A model generated the notes under the pieces. It was not told where the DNA came from. It searched no databases and worked only from the letters and a program-made list of their open reading frames with translations. Position numbers and translations under genes: made by a program. From Bombyx mori (taxonomy: Eukaryota; Arthropoda; Insecta; Lepidoptera; Bombycidae): a DNA stretch of 64,000 bases. This document shows positions 1-9,696 of this stretch, one piece after another; the stretch's first letter is position 1; each line of letters opens with the position of its first letter. Location: contig NC_085107.1 in assembly GCF_030269925.1 (NCBI RefSeq), positions 2,976,001 through 3,040,000 of the forward strand, given 5' to 3'.

Positions 1-356
1 AAACAACCTAATAAATAAGTTAGTCATTAATTTTATTTTTGTATTTAAAAGGATTTGCTGTTTTGGTTTATCTATTCTTTTTTTTTTCAACACGCTTTTG
101 ATCATCTTGGTATGTATCGATGTAACGGAATATTTGAACATGATTTTCACTCCACAACGTCAGATTCATTTGACACTCGATACACATATCAATAATCGAT
201 GGCAGCGTCCAATAATTTTTTGAAATTGTTCGATTATCCTGATTAGGACCTTCAGGATTAACTCTAAAAACAGTCTAAAGTCTTGTTTCACGTACACGGG
301 CGTGTATGCCTGCCGCCTTCCTTGGATATGATAGCCGTTTCTCAGACTGGTTTTAT
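1..356. other. AT-rich repeat-like flank, no gene
   Basis: I see no coding potential here. The stretch around 105-165 (TATGTATCGATGTAACGGA, then a TTTGAACATGATTTT motif) resembles the arm of the foldback elements at 19140-19640 and 22770-23220. This suggests an older, diverged copy that was later hit by the Bm1 SINE at 357-600 and may continue to about 1100. Confidence 0.35.
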
Positions 357-600
357 ACTGGTGGTAGGACCTCTTGTGAGTCCGCGCGAGTAGGTACCAC
401 CGCCCTGCCTATTTCTGCCGTGAAGCAGTAATGCGTTTCGGTCTGAAAGGTAGGGCAGCCGTTGTAACTATACTGAGATCTTAGAACTTATATCTCAAGG
501 TGGGTGGCGCATTTACGTTGTAGATGTCTATGGGCTCCAGTAACCAACTAACACCAGGTGGGCTGTGAGCTCGTCCACCCATCTAAGCAATAACAAAAAG
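357..600 (+). mobile_element. Bm1 SINE, 5'-truncated
   Basis: The sequence runs from the common internal truncation point (ACTGGTGGTAGGACC) through the conserved body to the 3' tail CATCTAAGCAATAACAAAAAG. The tRNA-like head is missing. Bm1 is a tRNA-derived SINE that depends on a LINE for movement. The copy is only modestly diverged from the other copies in the window. Confidence 0.9.
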
Positions 601-2075
601 GCTCTTTCTCCCTAATCGAACCCTGATGACCCGTTAGAGTCCCTGGTAATCGTGGAACCTATCATTGGATAGAAGAACTTGATTGTTCAGATTGACAAGG
701 ACATGTGACCCATGTGACGGTAACGGTGATGCATTGCATGAAATGTTTAGGTTACGAAAAAATCAAGCATAGAAGAACCTGTTTTCACACATAATGCACT
801 AAAAAGCTGTTTATCCCTGACTACTCGTATGAAATGACTATCGTAAAAACATAAAAAGCAAAAATAAATAATAGCTTAAAACAAAAGAACACTTTTCTCT
901 AAGTAGCTGTACTAAAAAGCCTTTTTTTTCCTTTTTAAGTAAAAAAATAATTATCGTGGGATGCATTTTAACATATTTTATAATGACTACTTCAATCTGT
1001 CAATAAAATATTTACAATAATTGTTTAAATAATACCCCACTAACATTTACGATAAAAAATATTTTTTTTAATCATTGTTTTTTTTTTACCTAATCTTTCT
1101 AATATTTTTTTTTCTAGTTTTTAGTATAGCTAGCTATGATTTCTTTTTGCTTTAATAACTTTTTTTTTCAATGGTACAGGCCAAAAATGTTCTTAATGTC
1201 AATATCAAAACAATAGAGATAATTCGATATTTGAATTAATCTAAGTCTTAAGTTGTTTGATTATGGCTGAATTTCGTCCACAGGAACGTTATTTTAACAT
1301 TAGTCTTAATAAGTATACCTGTTGAAGGTATTTCTCGTTATGAAATAGTCTCGTTTATTGTGAATCATTTCAAGTGAACTCTAGATATTTCTGTAATTAA
1401 AGTGAAAAAGATGGACGTTACGGCTCGTTACGTCATTGCTATCTATAAAAATAGTGTCATTGTGCGAAGAAGATTGCGAATTTCACTTACAACATACGCT
1501 TATACTTTAGATTTATCTTCCGAATATTAATTACAATGTTATCTAGCAGTTAATTTCGATACTGTCTTAAATTAATACATTCTCTGATCATTAAAGGAAT
1601 AGAAATCCAAAACATCGGTTCTACTTTAGAAATAATTAATAATTTTTAAATATAGCTTACGGAACGTGGCTTCCAATTAATATTTGTTCCCTTTGTTGTG
1701 ATTCGAACGGATTAACCGTTAAATAGGAACTAAAGCTGAACTATGTGCACCGCGATATAAACTATTTTCAGGCTGTCAAAGTTTTAATGAAGCCCGTACT
1801 AGTTTTGTGCAGCGAAATTAATCAAGCTTTCTGCTTTTACGGCTACAAAGGACGCTATTTTAAAGCGGTGGAAACCTGGATTTCATGTCTCAAGATACGC
1901 TTACAACATCCGATAAGAAATTAGTCAAACCGCCGATTTAAGATAAAACATTTTGTTAAAATTAAACAGGTAAGTAAAAATAAAACAACAAGCTAAGCGC
2001 AAACTAATTTCCGTTTAGATAAAATCGGACTGTGCATATGATGCGTGGACTTACATATCCATAGACAGTCGAGTT
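601..2075. other. AT-rich intergenic DNA, no gene recognised
   Basis: This is about 1.5 kb of low-complexity A/T-rich sequence with several poly-T runs. Positions 780-1090 contain a diverged stretch similar in composition and motifs (AAAAATAAATAATAG, then a CGTGGGATGCAT motif) to the foldback elements at 19.1-19.6 kb and 22.8-23.2 kb. No open frame of note, RNA gene or regulatory motif could be supported. Confidence 0.4.
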
Positions 2076-2262
2076 TCTCGCTGGTTTTTTCTCAGTAGGT
2101 CGCGATTCCGATATGGTAGTAGATTCTGCGAAGCGCTGCTCTTGCTGAGGCTGGTGTTTTAGCTCAGGTTGAATCTGTGAGCTCACCTACCCGTCCGCGC
2201 GATGCTGAAATAGCCCTTTAGGCTGCCAGCGAATAGATAGGGATATTAATTATGACGCGTAT
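2076..2262 (+). mobile_element. Jockey-type LINE 3' UTR fragment (family B), diverged
   Basis: It carries the characteristic tail of the LINE copies at 32.6, 38.6 and 50.4 kb: AGTTTCTCGCTGG, then TAGATTCTGCGAAGC, GCTCTTGCT, GTGAGCTCACCTAC and GGCTGCCAGC. It is more diverged than those copies, so probably older. The small minus-strand open frame across it (2004-2186) is an accident of this repeat. Confidence 0.7.
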
Positions 2263-3304
2263 ATAGATGTACTTCCAATATTGAGAATCACAAGATATTT
2301 AAGAAGCAGTAGCGATTGTGGCAGTTGATTATGCCGATATTTTAAACGCAACCGCATTTTGTATTGCGGGAGTGAATGCTAATGTTGTATGAAACATTAC
2401 TACTAATACATACCCCTATAATTAGTACCGAATTATTTGCGGACTTAAGAGGTCTTATGGAATAGGAATTGTAGAACCCAGTAGCGAGTGGAGATTTTTT
2501 GTTGTAATCAAAAGAATATCATCATCATTAGAATAGGATATGCATTATAAAAAAGTTATATTTTAGTTGATGTTCTTAGATGAGTGTATTTTCGTGGTTT
2601 TTTTTCAGATGCCATGCGATTTCTCGATTTCTTGCTAACGCAATGCATCTTTGTATCCGCTTAAATATCACTTTGTCTTTTTACGTCACTTATTCATGTG
2701 TTTTTTTTATATGATCATCCCGAAATTTTCTTCGTGCATTTGTGCATTGTCTAATATACTTTTCATACATCAAATACTTGCTTTTGCACATAGCGTCACA
2801 AAATGTTGCTAATGCATTCTGTGATATGGAACTGTTGCGAAATAGCGTATCGATGTTCTTTTTTTTTTGTATTGCTAGAATTTATTTGATTGAACTATTT
2901 GCTTTTCGATTGACATAGTTAATCTAACAATGTTTTTTTTCTTTTCTTATTTTGATCGTATTTTAAAACTATGCTAGCGTGCTCTGTGTTAAACTGTCAT
3001 AAACTTTGAGACGAGTTAACGACCAAAAAGGTTTTCCTCGAATTAACAGGAAAAAACAATTTAAAATTCCGCTGCATTACTTTAAAGTTGGTTAAAAGAA
3101 CACGACGATCTCTTTTTCACGTACCTACCGGCACTTAACATGCAAGCGGGATGAGAAGACCTTAATTATCAGTTTTAAAAGGCCTTCAACTCACTGATTA
3201 TTATAAAGACTTATGTTTTCAATTTTTATTATTAAAATTTAACTGGTACGTATAACAATCAAATGATGCGTGGGAAGATTTTGGACGCTTGTCCTGCTGG
3301 GCGG
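2263..3304. other. AT-rich intergenic DNA, nothing recognised
   Basis: About 1 kb of A/T-rich sequence without coding potential or a recognisable repeat. It ends with CTGGGCGG. The final GGCGG is the left copy of the target-site duplication of the adjacent LTR retrotransposon. Confidence 0.4.
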
Positions 3305-3453
3305 TGTAATAATTATATTTAATTATATAATAAAAGGTTAATAAGACAACTGTAATGAAACGCATAAGTATTCACATGCCATCTTTAATCTCTAGTGCCG
3401 TCCCCCGTACATGTCAACCACAGCTTATACCAGTAAAGTATCTTCACATGACA
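3305..3453 (-). repeat. 3' LTR of the gypsy-type element
   Basis: A 149 bp direct repeat of 8412-8560. On the plus strand it reads TGTAAT...ATGACA, so the ends are TG/CA with short imperfect inverted ends (TGTAAT and TGTCAT). On the element strand it directly follows the purine tract at 3454-3466. Confidence 0.93.
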
Positions 3454-3466
3454 TCTCCCTTTCTTT
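3454..3466 (-). promoter_or_regulatory. Polypurine tract of the LTR element
   Basis: On the minus strand AAAGAAAGGGAGA abuts the 3' LTR. This is the expected place and composition for the plus-strand primer of an LTR retrotransposon. Confidence 0.8.
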
Positions 3467-3558
3467 ACTCAAATATGACCAAGTAACCAATTTGAAGTTT
3501 TATTTAACTTAGATTCTAACTTAATATAAGACATAACCCTTTAGCCAACTTGGTTGTT

Positions 3559-4548
3559 TTACCTGCCTTCCAGACCTTGTTCCATATGTTCCAAAGTTAC
3601 TGACTTCCTATTGCTAGTAGTGTCATTAGACTGTATATTGTCATTGTCACTCTCAATATTGTCATTGTCACTGCGAATGCCACTACTCCCAATTGAATCT
3701 TCTATATCATCACTGTTATGGTCTCTTTGTCTATTAGAAGAGCCTTTGTAAATATTGTATCTATTTTTTTTAATCACTTGTCCTTGCTCTGTTAGAATAT
3801 TGTATGCTCTATGTTTTTTTTTTTGTATTAATTTTCCGCTAATATTTTTATTTTAACTATCCCTTATAAACACATTTTGACCCTCTGTAAACTCAATTCC
3901 TTTTTGATTATTTCTTCTATCATGATAATATTTGTATTTAATTTGTTTTTTCTGCAAACTATTCCTAACTTTCTTTAATTTATTTTTACTTGGCAAAGAA
4001 GATCTGGTAGGTAACAAAGTTACTGTTTGTCTTCCTAAGAGTAACTCATTAGGAGACATGTTAATTTCTGAATCTATAGGTGTGTTGCGATATTCCATCA
4101 AGGCCATATAAATATCTTTCTGATCAAAATCACATTTTTTAAACATTTTTTTAACAATCTGAATGTGCCGTTCAACCATACCGTTGGACCTCGCATAATA
4201 TGGACTAGATTTGACTAACTGAAATCCCCATTCTTTCACAAATTATTGAAATTCGTAACTATTAAACTGTGATGCATCATCTGTACATAGCTTTGTTGGA
4301 ATACCCCATCTCGCGAACATCTGCTTTAATGCTAATATGTGACTTTGCGTGGATTGATTCACCATATTTATAATTTCCACATATTTAGTTAAATAATCTA
4401 CCACCATTAAGTATATATTATTTTTATAGAAGAACATATCAGCTCTTATTATATCCCAGGGATGTTTCGGTATGTCCCTTATAATTAGGGTTTCAAATGA
4501 ATGAGATTTTTGATATTTCAGATATGCTTCACAGTTTCTGATATGGTC
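3559..4548 (-). pseudogene. Integrase core and C-terminus of the gypsy-type pol
   Basis: The minus-strand frame continues the integrase downstream of the inserted LINE: HIRNCEAYLKYQ (second half of the zinc-binding motif), the DDE core start MVVDYLTKYVE, CTDDASQF in place of the usual TDNG-type motif, then SNGMVERHIQIVKK and the C-terminal region. In-frame stops occur near 4240 (after NSYEFQ) and at about 3853 (after VFIRDS). The region beyond is a low-complexity acidic D/N/S tail (3559-3777). A non-functional relic of the strand-transfer enzyme. Confidence 0.85.
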
Positions 4549-5904
4549 TTTTATTTTATTTATTTATTTTATTTATTTTATTATTATTTGTGGTCATAGT
4601 TTAACAAAGATTAATAAGCTAATATTAATAAATGTATGACTATGTCCTGCTAGTAAAGCGTACAAATATTAGGTGTAAGTCTACATAAAAATAAAAAAAT
4701 AAAACTTAAATAATTCTACTTTATCATCTTAATTATCTAAAGTTATCGTCTAAATATTCTGACATACTATAGTAAGCCTTATCTATTAAAAATACTTGCA
4801 ATTTTTGCTTAAAATCTTGTAAATCTACTGTCTTCAAAATTTTTATTGGTAGTTTATTAAATATTCTTGATGACATACTAAAAAAACTCTTGTCATAAAG
4901 GGCAGTTCTATGAGGTAGCGAAGAGATCTTTAAAGTATTCCTAACAGATTGCGGTTTTGCAAACAGATATTTGTTCGTTTTGACAAAAATCGCTACCTCA
5001 TAAATATATAACGATGTAAAAGTCATGATTTTAAACTTTTGAAAGAAAGGCTTACATGAGTCTGGTACATGAATGTTTGCTATAGCACGCACACATTTCT
5101 TTTGTGCTTTAAATACGTACTCTGTATTAGTGGCGTTTCCCCAGAATATTAAAGCATATCTAAGGGTTGACGCCACATATGCATGGTAAGCTGTCAGTAC
5201 AGCTGATTGGTCTACTACTTTCGCTAACTTATACAAGGCATACGTATATTGGTTTAATTTTTTACATATTGTATCAATGTGTGTTTGCCATTTCATATCA
5301 TTATCAATCCAAATACCCAGAAATTTAGTACTATTCACTTCTTCAATATGTGTCCCATCATATTCTATTTTCAAAGAGTGTTGTATTTCTTGTGGGTATG
5401 TGACAATTTTTGTTTTATTTAGGTTAATTACTAAATTGTTTCTTAATAACCATTCTATAACTAGCTTAAGAGTAGTGTTAATAGCGGACTCTAAGGAATT
5501 TAATTCTTTTTCTGTAAAGATGACGGTGCTATCATCGGCAAAGAGAATCATCGGATGTTCTATGGCTTTAGGGAAGTCATTAATATAAATTAGAAAAAGG
5601 AGCGGCCCTAGTACGCTGCCTTGAGGTACACCGAATTTCATTTTCATCCAATTTGAGTGATAGCTTTGTACTGTCCTACTCAGTGGACATACGTTGTCTA
5701 TTTCAACCCTTTGATATCTGTCAGTTAAATATGATTTTAATAATTTATGGACATTGCCTCTAATTCCGTAAGCATTTAATTTATCTAGAAGGGTTTTATG
5801 ATCCACATAATCAAACGCTTTAGTCATGTCCATGTACAGTGTAGCAGTAGGAGTTCGATTATCTAAGTTGTAATATATAGGTTTTAATAGGTCAGGTTTT
5901 AATA
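4549..5904 (-). mobile_element. 5'-truncated non-LTR LINE inside the integrase gene
   Basis: This 1.36 kb insertion is in the same orientation as the host LTR element. It encodes the C-terminal two thirds of a LINE reverse transcriptase with DMTKAFDYVDH, GVPQGSVLGPLLFLIYIND and the active-site FADDST, followed by the usual C-terminal region (FLGIWID...). This is typical of the CR1/Jockey superfamily. It ends in an AAATAAAATAAATA-type tail (T/A-rich at 4549-4585 on the plus strand). The flanks share GGTC (4545-4548 and 5905-5908), probably a short target duplication. Removing the insert makes the two halves of the integrase zinc-binding domain contiguous. Confidence 0.88.
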
Positions 5905-6154
5905 GGTCATAGGTCAGGTCTTCCAGCTCTTTATTCATAAATGGCCAATATAACAATCCTCTTATCTTATTTTTGCATTTTTCTAACCCTAGGTGGTTGT
6001 AGTGAATTAAGTTTAATATTTCTTTCCTCAGTGACTTTGGTACAAAAACTGCATTATTTTTAAATATTAAACTATTTGCATAATACAAATCCTCTTTTAT
6101 AGAATGATAATATTTTAAATCTGTTGGTAATTTTACTTTATCTGGCCATCCCAT
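4733..6154 (-). CDS. Fused reading frame: gypsy integrase N-terminus + LINE reverse transcriptase
   Basis: An uninterrupted 473-codon frame. Residues 1 to about 83 are the linker and N-terminal zinc-binding part of an integrase (LIHYNHLGLEKCKNK, then LLYWPFMNKELEDL). The frame then crosses the insertion junction without a stop and continues through about 390 residues of LINE RT to the natural LINE stop. In the host element this frame is also continuous upstream with RNase H except for one TAA near 6236. The fusion is most likely a by-product of the LINE landing in frame; whether it is translated is unknown. The chosen start (6154) is only the first methionine after that stop. Confidence 0.8.
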   Translation of the reverse strand: MGWPDKVKLPTDLKYYHSIKEDLYYANSLIFKNNAVFVPKSLRKEILNLIHYNHLGLEKCKNKIRGLLYWPFMNKELEDLTYDLLKPDLLKPIYYNLDNRTPTATLYMDMTKAFDYVDHKTLLDKLNAYGIRGNVHKLLKSYLTDRYQRVEIDNVCPLSRTVQSYHSNWMKMKFGVPQGSVLGPLLFLIYINDFPKAIEHPMILFADDSTVIFTEKELNSLESAINTTLKLVIEWLLRNNLVINLNKTKIVTYPQEIQHSLKIEYDGTHIEEVNSTKFLGIWIDNDMKWQTHIDTICKKLNQYTYALYKLAKVVDQSAVLTAYHAYVASTLRYALIFWGNATNTEYVFKAQKKCVRAIANIHVPDSCKPFFQKFKIMTFTSLYIYEVAIFVKTNKYLFAKPQSVRNTLKISSLPHRTALYDKSFFSMSSRIFNKLPIKILKTVDLQDFKQKLQVFLIDKAYYSMSEYLDDNFR

Positions 6155-6235
6155 TTCAATATTTTTTATAATTTTTTGACATTCTTCATCATTTGCAGTT
6201 TTTTTTTTAAAATCTTCTAGTTTTTGTTCTGTGAA

Positions 6236-7492
6236 TTATAATCCTTCCGTTATCAAGCAAACATGCAATTCTACATGCTGATCCAAATCTTTATTACATA
6301 TTTTGTCCGGTAAGCTATTCCTAGACAAGTGTTCAGCTACAAATAATTCTTTTCCTGGTTTATATCTTATTTCCAGGTCATACCCTTGAATTCTCAATCT
6401 AAGCCTTTGTAGTCTTAGTGGAGTTTCATTGATTGTTTTTTTAAATATGTATTCTAAAGGCCTATGATCAGATTCAACTATTACATGTTTATCATAAATA
6501 TATTGATGAAATTTTTCACATCCATATACTATTGCCAACATTTCTTTTTCAATTTGTGCCCATGACTTTTGGCACTCTGTCAAGGTCTTTGACCCATAAG
6601 CAACTGGTAAATTATCCTGTAGGAGTACCGCTCCCAACCCTGTGGAGCTACTGTCGACTGAAAGAGTCACTGGTTTGTTGACATCAAAGTATCTGAGCAC
6701 TGTTGCACTAGTGAGAAATTGTTTTATTTTTTTTAAATCTTCTTTTTGTTTGTCACCCCAAGTGTACTCTACGTTTTTTTTTAGCAATTGTCTTAGTGAT
6801 TCTGTCAATTCTGATGTATTTGGTATAAATTTAGAAATGTATGTTATAATACCTAAGACAGTTTGTAATTCCTTTTTTGTTGTTGGCTCTTTCATGTCCA
6901 CAATAGCTCGCACTTTTTCTGGGTCTAACTTAAGGCCCTCACTAGATAGGATATGACCCACATATTTAACCTCTTTTACATCTATGACACATTTCTCTTT
7001 ATTAAACTTGACCCCAGCCTGCCGAGCCTTTTCTAAAACTTGGAGTAATCTTTCGTCATGTGTTTTTTTCGTATCTCCCCATACTAATATTTCATCAACA
7101 TAAGTTACTACACCCTGTATATCATTGAAAATTTCTGAATAACACTTAGTAAATACCTTAGGGGCAGAATTCAGGCCAAATGGTAACCGCCTAAAACAAT
7201 ATCTTCCAAATTGACCTGCATTGAACGTTGTTAGCGGTTGACTTTCTTCTGCTAACAAAATCTGATAAAATCCTTTGTTTGCATCTAACACTGAGTAATA
7301 TTTGGCATCAGGCATGGCTGAAGTAAGTTCCTCAAAGGTAGGTATTTTATGACGTTCTCTAATGATACATTTGTTTATATTTTGTGGATCTAAACACAAT
7401 CTAATTTTATCTTGACTTTTTTTTACAATCACCATAGAGTTAACCCACTCAGTTGGTTCTTGCACTTTCTTTATTACATCAAGCTGCTCCAC
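6236..7492 (-). pseudogene. Gypsy-type pol: reverse transcriptase and RNase H
   Basis: A 418-codon frame with the Ty3/gypsy order: RT palm motifs (SVLDANKGFYQI, FRRLPFGLNSAPKVF), active-site box TYVDEILVWG, thumb (HILSSEGLKLDPEKV), then RNase H (LSVDSSSTGLGAVLLQ, the catalytic Glu in IEKEMLAIVYG, VESDHRPLEYI). The catalytic box reads YVDE where the family normally has YVDD or YIDD, so the second metal-binding aspartate is replaced by glutamate. A TAA after ITEGL separates RNase H from the in-frame integrase region. Upstream, a one-base frameshift near 7490 separates it from the RT N-terminus. Confidence 0.92.
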
Positions 7493-7700
7493 GGATCAAG
7501 CTCATTTTTCACTTTATCTACTAATGTAAAAGGAATTTTCCTTGGTGGCTCGACTACAGGTGCACAATTGTCTGTTAATTTAATTTTGTATACATAGTTC
7601 AATTTTCCTAAGCCATGAAACAAATCTTTGTATTCACCAATGTCCTGAACTACATATTCCTTTGAAATATTTTCAACTTTATTTATTAAACCCAACTGCA
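7474..7700 (-). pseudogene. N-terminal RT segment of gypsy-type pol
   Basis: This frame encodes the region just before the RT palm: VQDIGEYKDLFHGLGKLN, then APVVEPPRKIPFTLVDKVKNEL. It should run straight into the RT but is shifted by one base near 7490. Its upstream end joins gag sequence directly at about 7690, with no protease active-site motif (DSG/DTG) visible, which indicates an internal deletion. Confidence 0.75.
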
Positions 7701-8271
7701 GTCTTACCTGGATGTTGTTTATTATTAAAACTGGTTTTATTCTGATTAGGCATTCTGCTTCGAGATTCTTGTTTTCTTGTAACCGCTTCAACTGTCTTTT
7801 CTGTCATGACTTGAACCTGTTTTGCAGCACTCTCAGCCACTTTACATATTTTCATGCAGCTATCCAATGTTAAGGTCGATTCCTTGAGCAATCTTTCTGT
7901 TAATTTGGCATCATTTAAGCCTAATATGATTTGGTCTCTTATTAAGTTTTCTTCTAGGTCTGCAAACCCACAGTCTCCCGCCAATTTTCTCAACGTACAG
8001 AAAAATTCATCAAAACTTTTCCATCTCTCTTTTTTCTGCTGAAGAAGACATGTCTACTAAAAGTTTCATTTCCGGGTGGCGAACAATATTCATTAAACTT
8101 CTGTTTTACTTCCACATAGGATAACTTTTCTTTGTTCTTAAAACCATTGTATATGGTTAGTGCTTCTGCACCTAGGCAGTGTAAATAGATTGCCTTTTTC
8201 TGCTTATCTTTAATTTTTTCATCACCTTCCGTCCCGCTAGCAATCATATAAATATCATATTGTGTGTCCAT
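7690..8271 (-). pseudogene. Gypsy-type gag (capsid region)
   Basis: Two overlapping frames (8271-7990 and 7993-7679) together cover a capsid-like gag: MDTQYDIYMIASGTEGDEKI, LHCLGAEALTIYNGF, then a basic region, and LIRDQIILGLNDAKLTERLL, a sequence typical of gypsy/mag-type capsid C-terminal domains. A frameshift around 7990 separates the halves. CCHC zinc knuckles, normally next, are absent. The start at 8271 is the first ATG after the 5' leader. Confidence 0.82.
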
Positions 8272-8393
8272 TTTTGAAAATGTTGTTTCAAGTCGCCCAT
8301 GAGGCTTAATGGTGGCGGTGGTTTTAACGAATCCATCTTCCGTTTACAACGTTTTACTTCCACTTAGGTTTTTATATTTATCACAATAAGTTC

Positions 8394-8411
8394 TTTAAGT
8401 CCTCAGCGCCA
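8394..8411 (-). promoter_or_regulatory. Primer-binding site of the LTR element
   Basis: Directly 3' of the 5' LTR on the minus strand the sequence is TGGCGCTGAGGACTTAAA. It begins TGG, the complement of a tRNA CCA end, as expected for a tRNA primer site. I did not assign the tRNA. Confidence 0.7.
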
Positions 8412-8560
8412 CGTAATAATTATATTTAATTATTTAATAAAAGGTTAATAAGACAACTGTAATGAAACGCATAAGTATTCACACGCCATCTTTAATCTCT
8501 AGTGCCGTCCCACGTACATGTCAACCACAGCTTATACCAGTAAAGTATCTTCACATGACA
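8412..8560 (-). repeat. 5' LTR of the gypsy-type element
   Basis: A 149 bp copy of 3305-3453 with about four substitutions. One of these changes the terminal TG to CG on the plus strand. It is followed on the right by the GGCGG target duplication (8561-8565). Confidence 0.92.
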
Positions 8561-8651
8561 GGCGGCACTATTCTTTCAGTCTTTCTGTACTTAATTGTAC
8601 ATAGCCTGAAGTATTCGCCGGTACGCACAGGTGGAAACATATATACCTAAT

Positions 8652-9071
8652 TAGCTTTTGCCCGCGACTTCGTCCGCGTGGAATAGTTCACAAGTAATGC
8701 TTTATTTTAGAACAAATTTGGTTAGCATAAAAACGTTATAGTGAGCCAACCGTAACATATATACATATTATGCTGTCGCGGACCTTTTTTTAGAACTTTT
8801 AAAGGGGAACAATTCTGTCATAGATTATTTTAGCGAAACTTTAACCGTTTCTGCAGCGCACGCAGCGTAAGCTCTCAAAAGGGAAAAAACCTCGATTTTG
8901 AAACATTATTTAATTTTATTAGTACTCCGCTTGTATTGGTCTTAGCGCGATAGCCTTTTTCAATAAATGGGCTATCTAACATTGAATTATTTTTTTCAAA
9001 TCGGCTAGTAGTTCCTGAGATTAGCGCGTTCAAACAAACAAACTATTCAGCTTTATAATATTAGTATAGAT
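8652..9071 (-). repeat. RTE-type or SINE-like dispersed lepidopteran repeat
   Basis: The element begins with TTTTGCCCGCGACTTCGTCC and ends with CAAACAAACTATTCAGC and ATTAGTATAGAT, the two hallmark ends of a very common lepidopteran repeat. A related copy in the opposite orientation lies at 30268-30560 (GGTACTACTGATCCGATTTG). No coding capacity. Confidence 0.65.
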
Positions 9072-9263
9072 GATACCGATGAAGATTTCTTTTGAACATA
9101 CTGCCGATCGGTCCGAAGCTAAAAGTGACCGGAAAGCGTGTAGCTAATATATTTTCCCGGGCTCGGTGGTGAAAATCGGGAGAGTCCTATGTCCTACAGT
9201 GAACGACTGTGGACTGATGATGATGAAACGAAGCGATTTTTTTAAAGATAAATTCAATCTAAA
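9072..9263. other. Short spacer with LINE 3'-end-like sequence
   Basis: Positions 9170-9230 (GTCCTACAGTGAACGACTG, then TGATGATGATG) resemble the extreme 3' end of RTE-like lepidopteran LINEs, which finish in TGATGATGATG repeats. No gene. Confidence 0.4.
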
Positions 9264-9696
9264 TTTATTGCTTAGATGGGTGAACGAGCTCACAGCCCAC
9301 CTGGTGTTAAGTGGTTACTGGAGCCCATGGACATCTACAACGTAAATGCGCCACCCACCTTGAGATATAAGTCCTAAGATCTCAGTATAGTTACAACGGC
9401 TGCCCCACCCTTCAAATCGAAACGCATTACTGCTTCACGGCAGAAATAGGCAGGACGGTGGTACCTACCCGCGCGGACTCACAAGAGGTCCTACCACCAG
9501 TAATTACGCAAATTATAATTTTGCAGGTTTCATTTTTATTACACGATGTTATTCCTTCACTTTGGAAGTCAATCGTGAACATTTGTTGAGTACGTAATTC
9601 ATTAGAAAAATTGGTACCCGCCTGGGATTCGAACACCGTTGCGTCGCTCAACACGAATGCACCGGACGTCTTATCCCTTAGGCCACAACGACTTCG
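9264..9696 (-). mobile_element. Bm1 SINE, near full length
   Basis: Read on the minus strand this is a complete Bm1. The tRNA-like head spans 9690-9600 (A-box-like GTGGCCTAAGGGATAAG and B-box-like GTGTTCGAATCCC), followed by the linker with AATAACATCGTGTAATAA, the body from ACTGGTGGTAGG, and the tail ending GCAATAAATTTAG at 9264. The 9427-9735 open frame is an accident of the SINE. The head is pol III promoter-like, not a functional tRNA gene. Confidence 0.93.

Larger units (their letters stand above)
3305..8560 (-). mobile_element. Ty3/gypsy-type LTR retrotransposon, defective, with nested LINE
   Basis: A complete insertion bounded by two 149 bp LTRs (3305-3453 and 8412-8560) and a 5 bp target-site duplication, GGCGG (3300-3304 and 8561-8565). 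On the minus strand the order is 5' LTR, primer-binding site starting TGGCGC directly after the LTR, gag, reverse transcriptase, RNase H, integrase, a purine tract ending AGGGAGA, 3' LTR. The two LTRs differ at about 4 of 149 positions (roughly 3%), so the insertion is fairly young. The body is broken: no zinc knuckles or protease between gag and RT, frameshifts and in-frame stops in gag-pol, and a 1.36 kb LINE in the integrase. It cannot move on its own. Confidence 0.93.
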
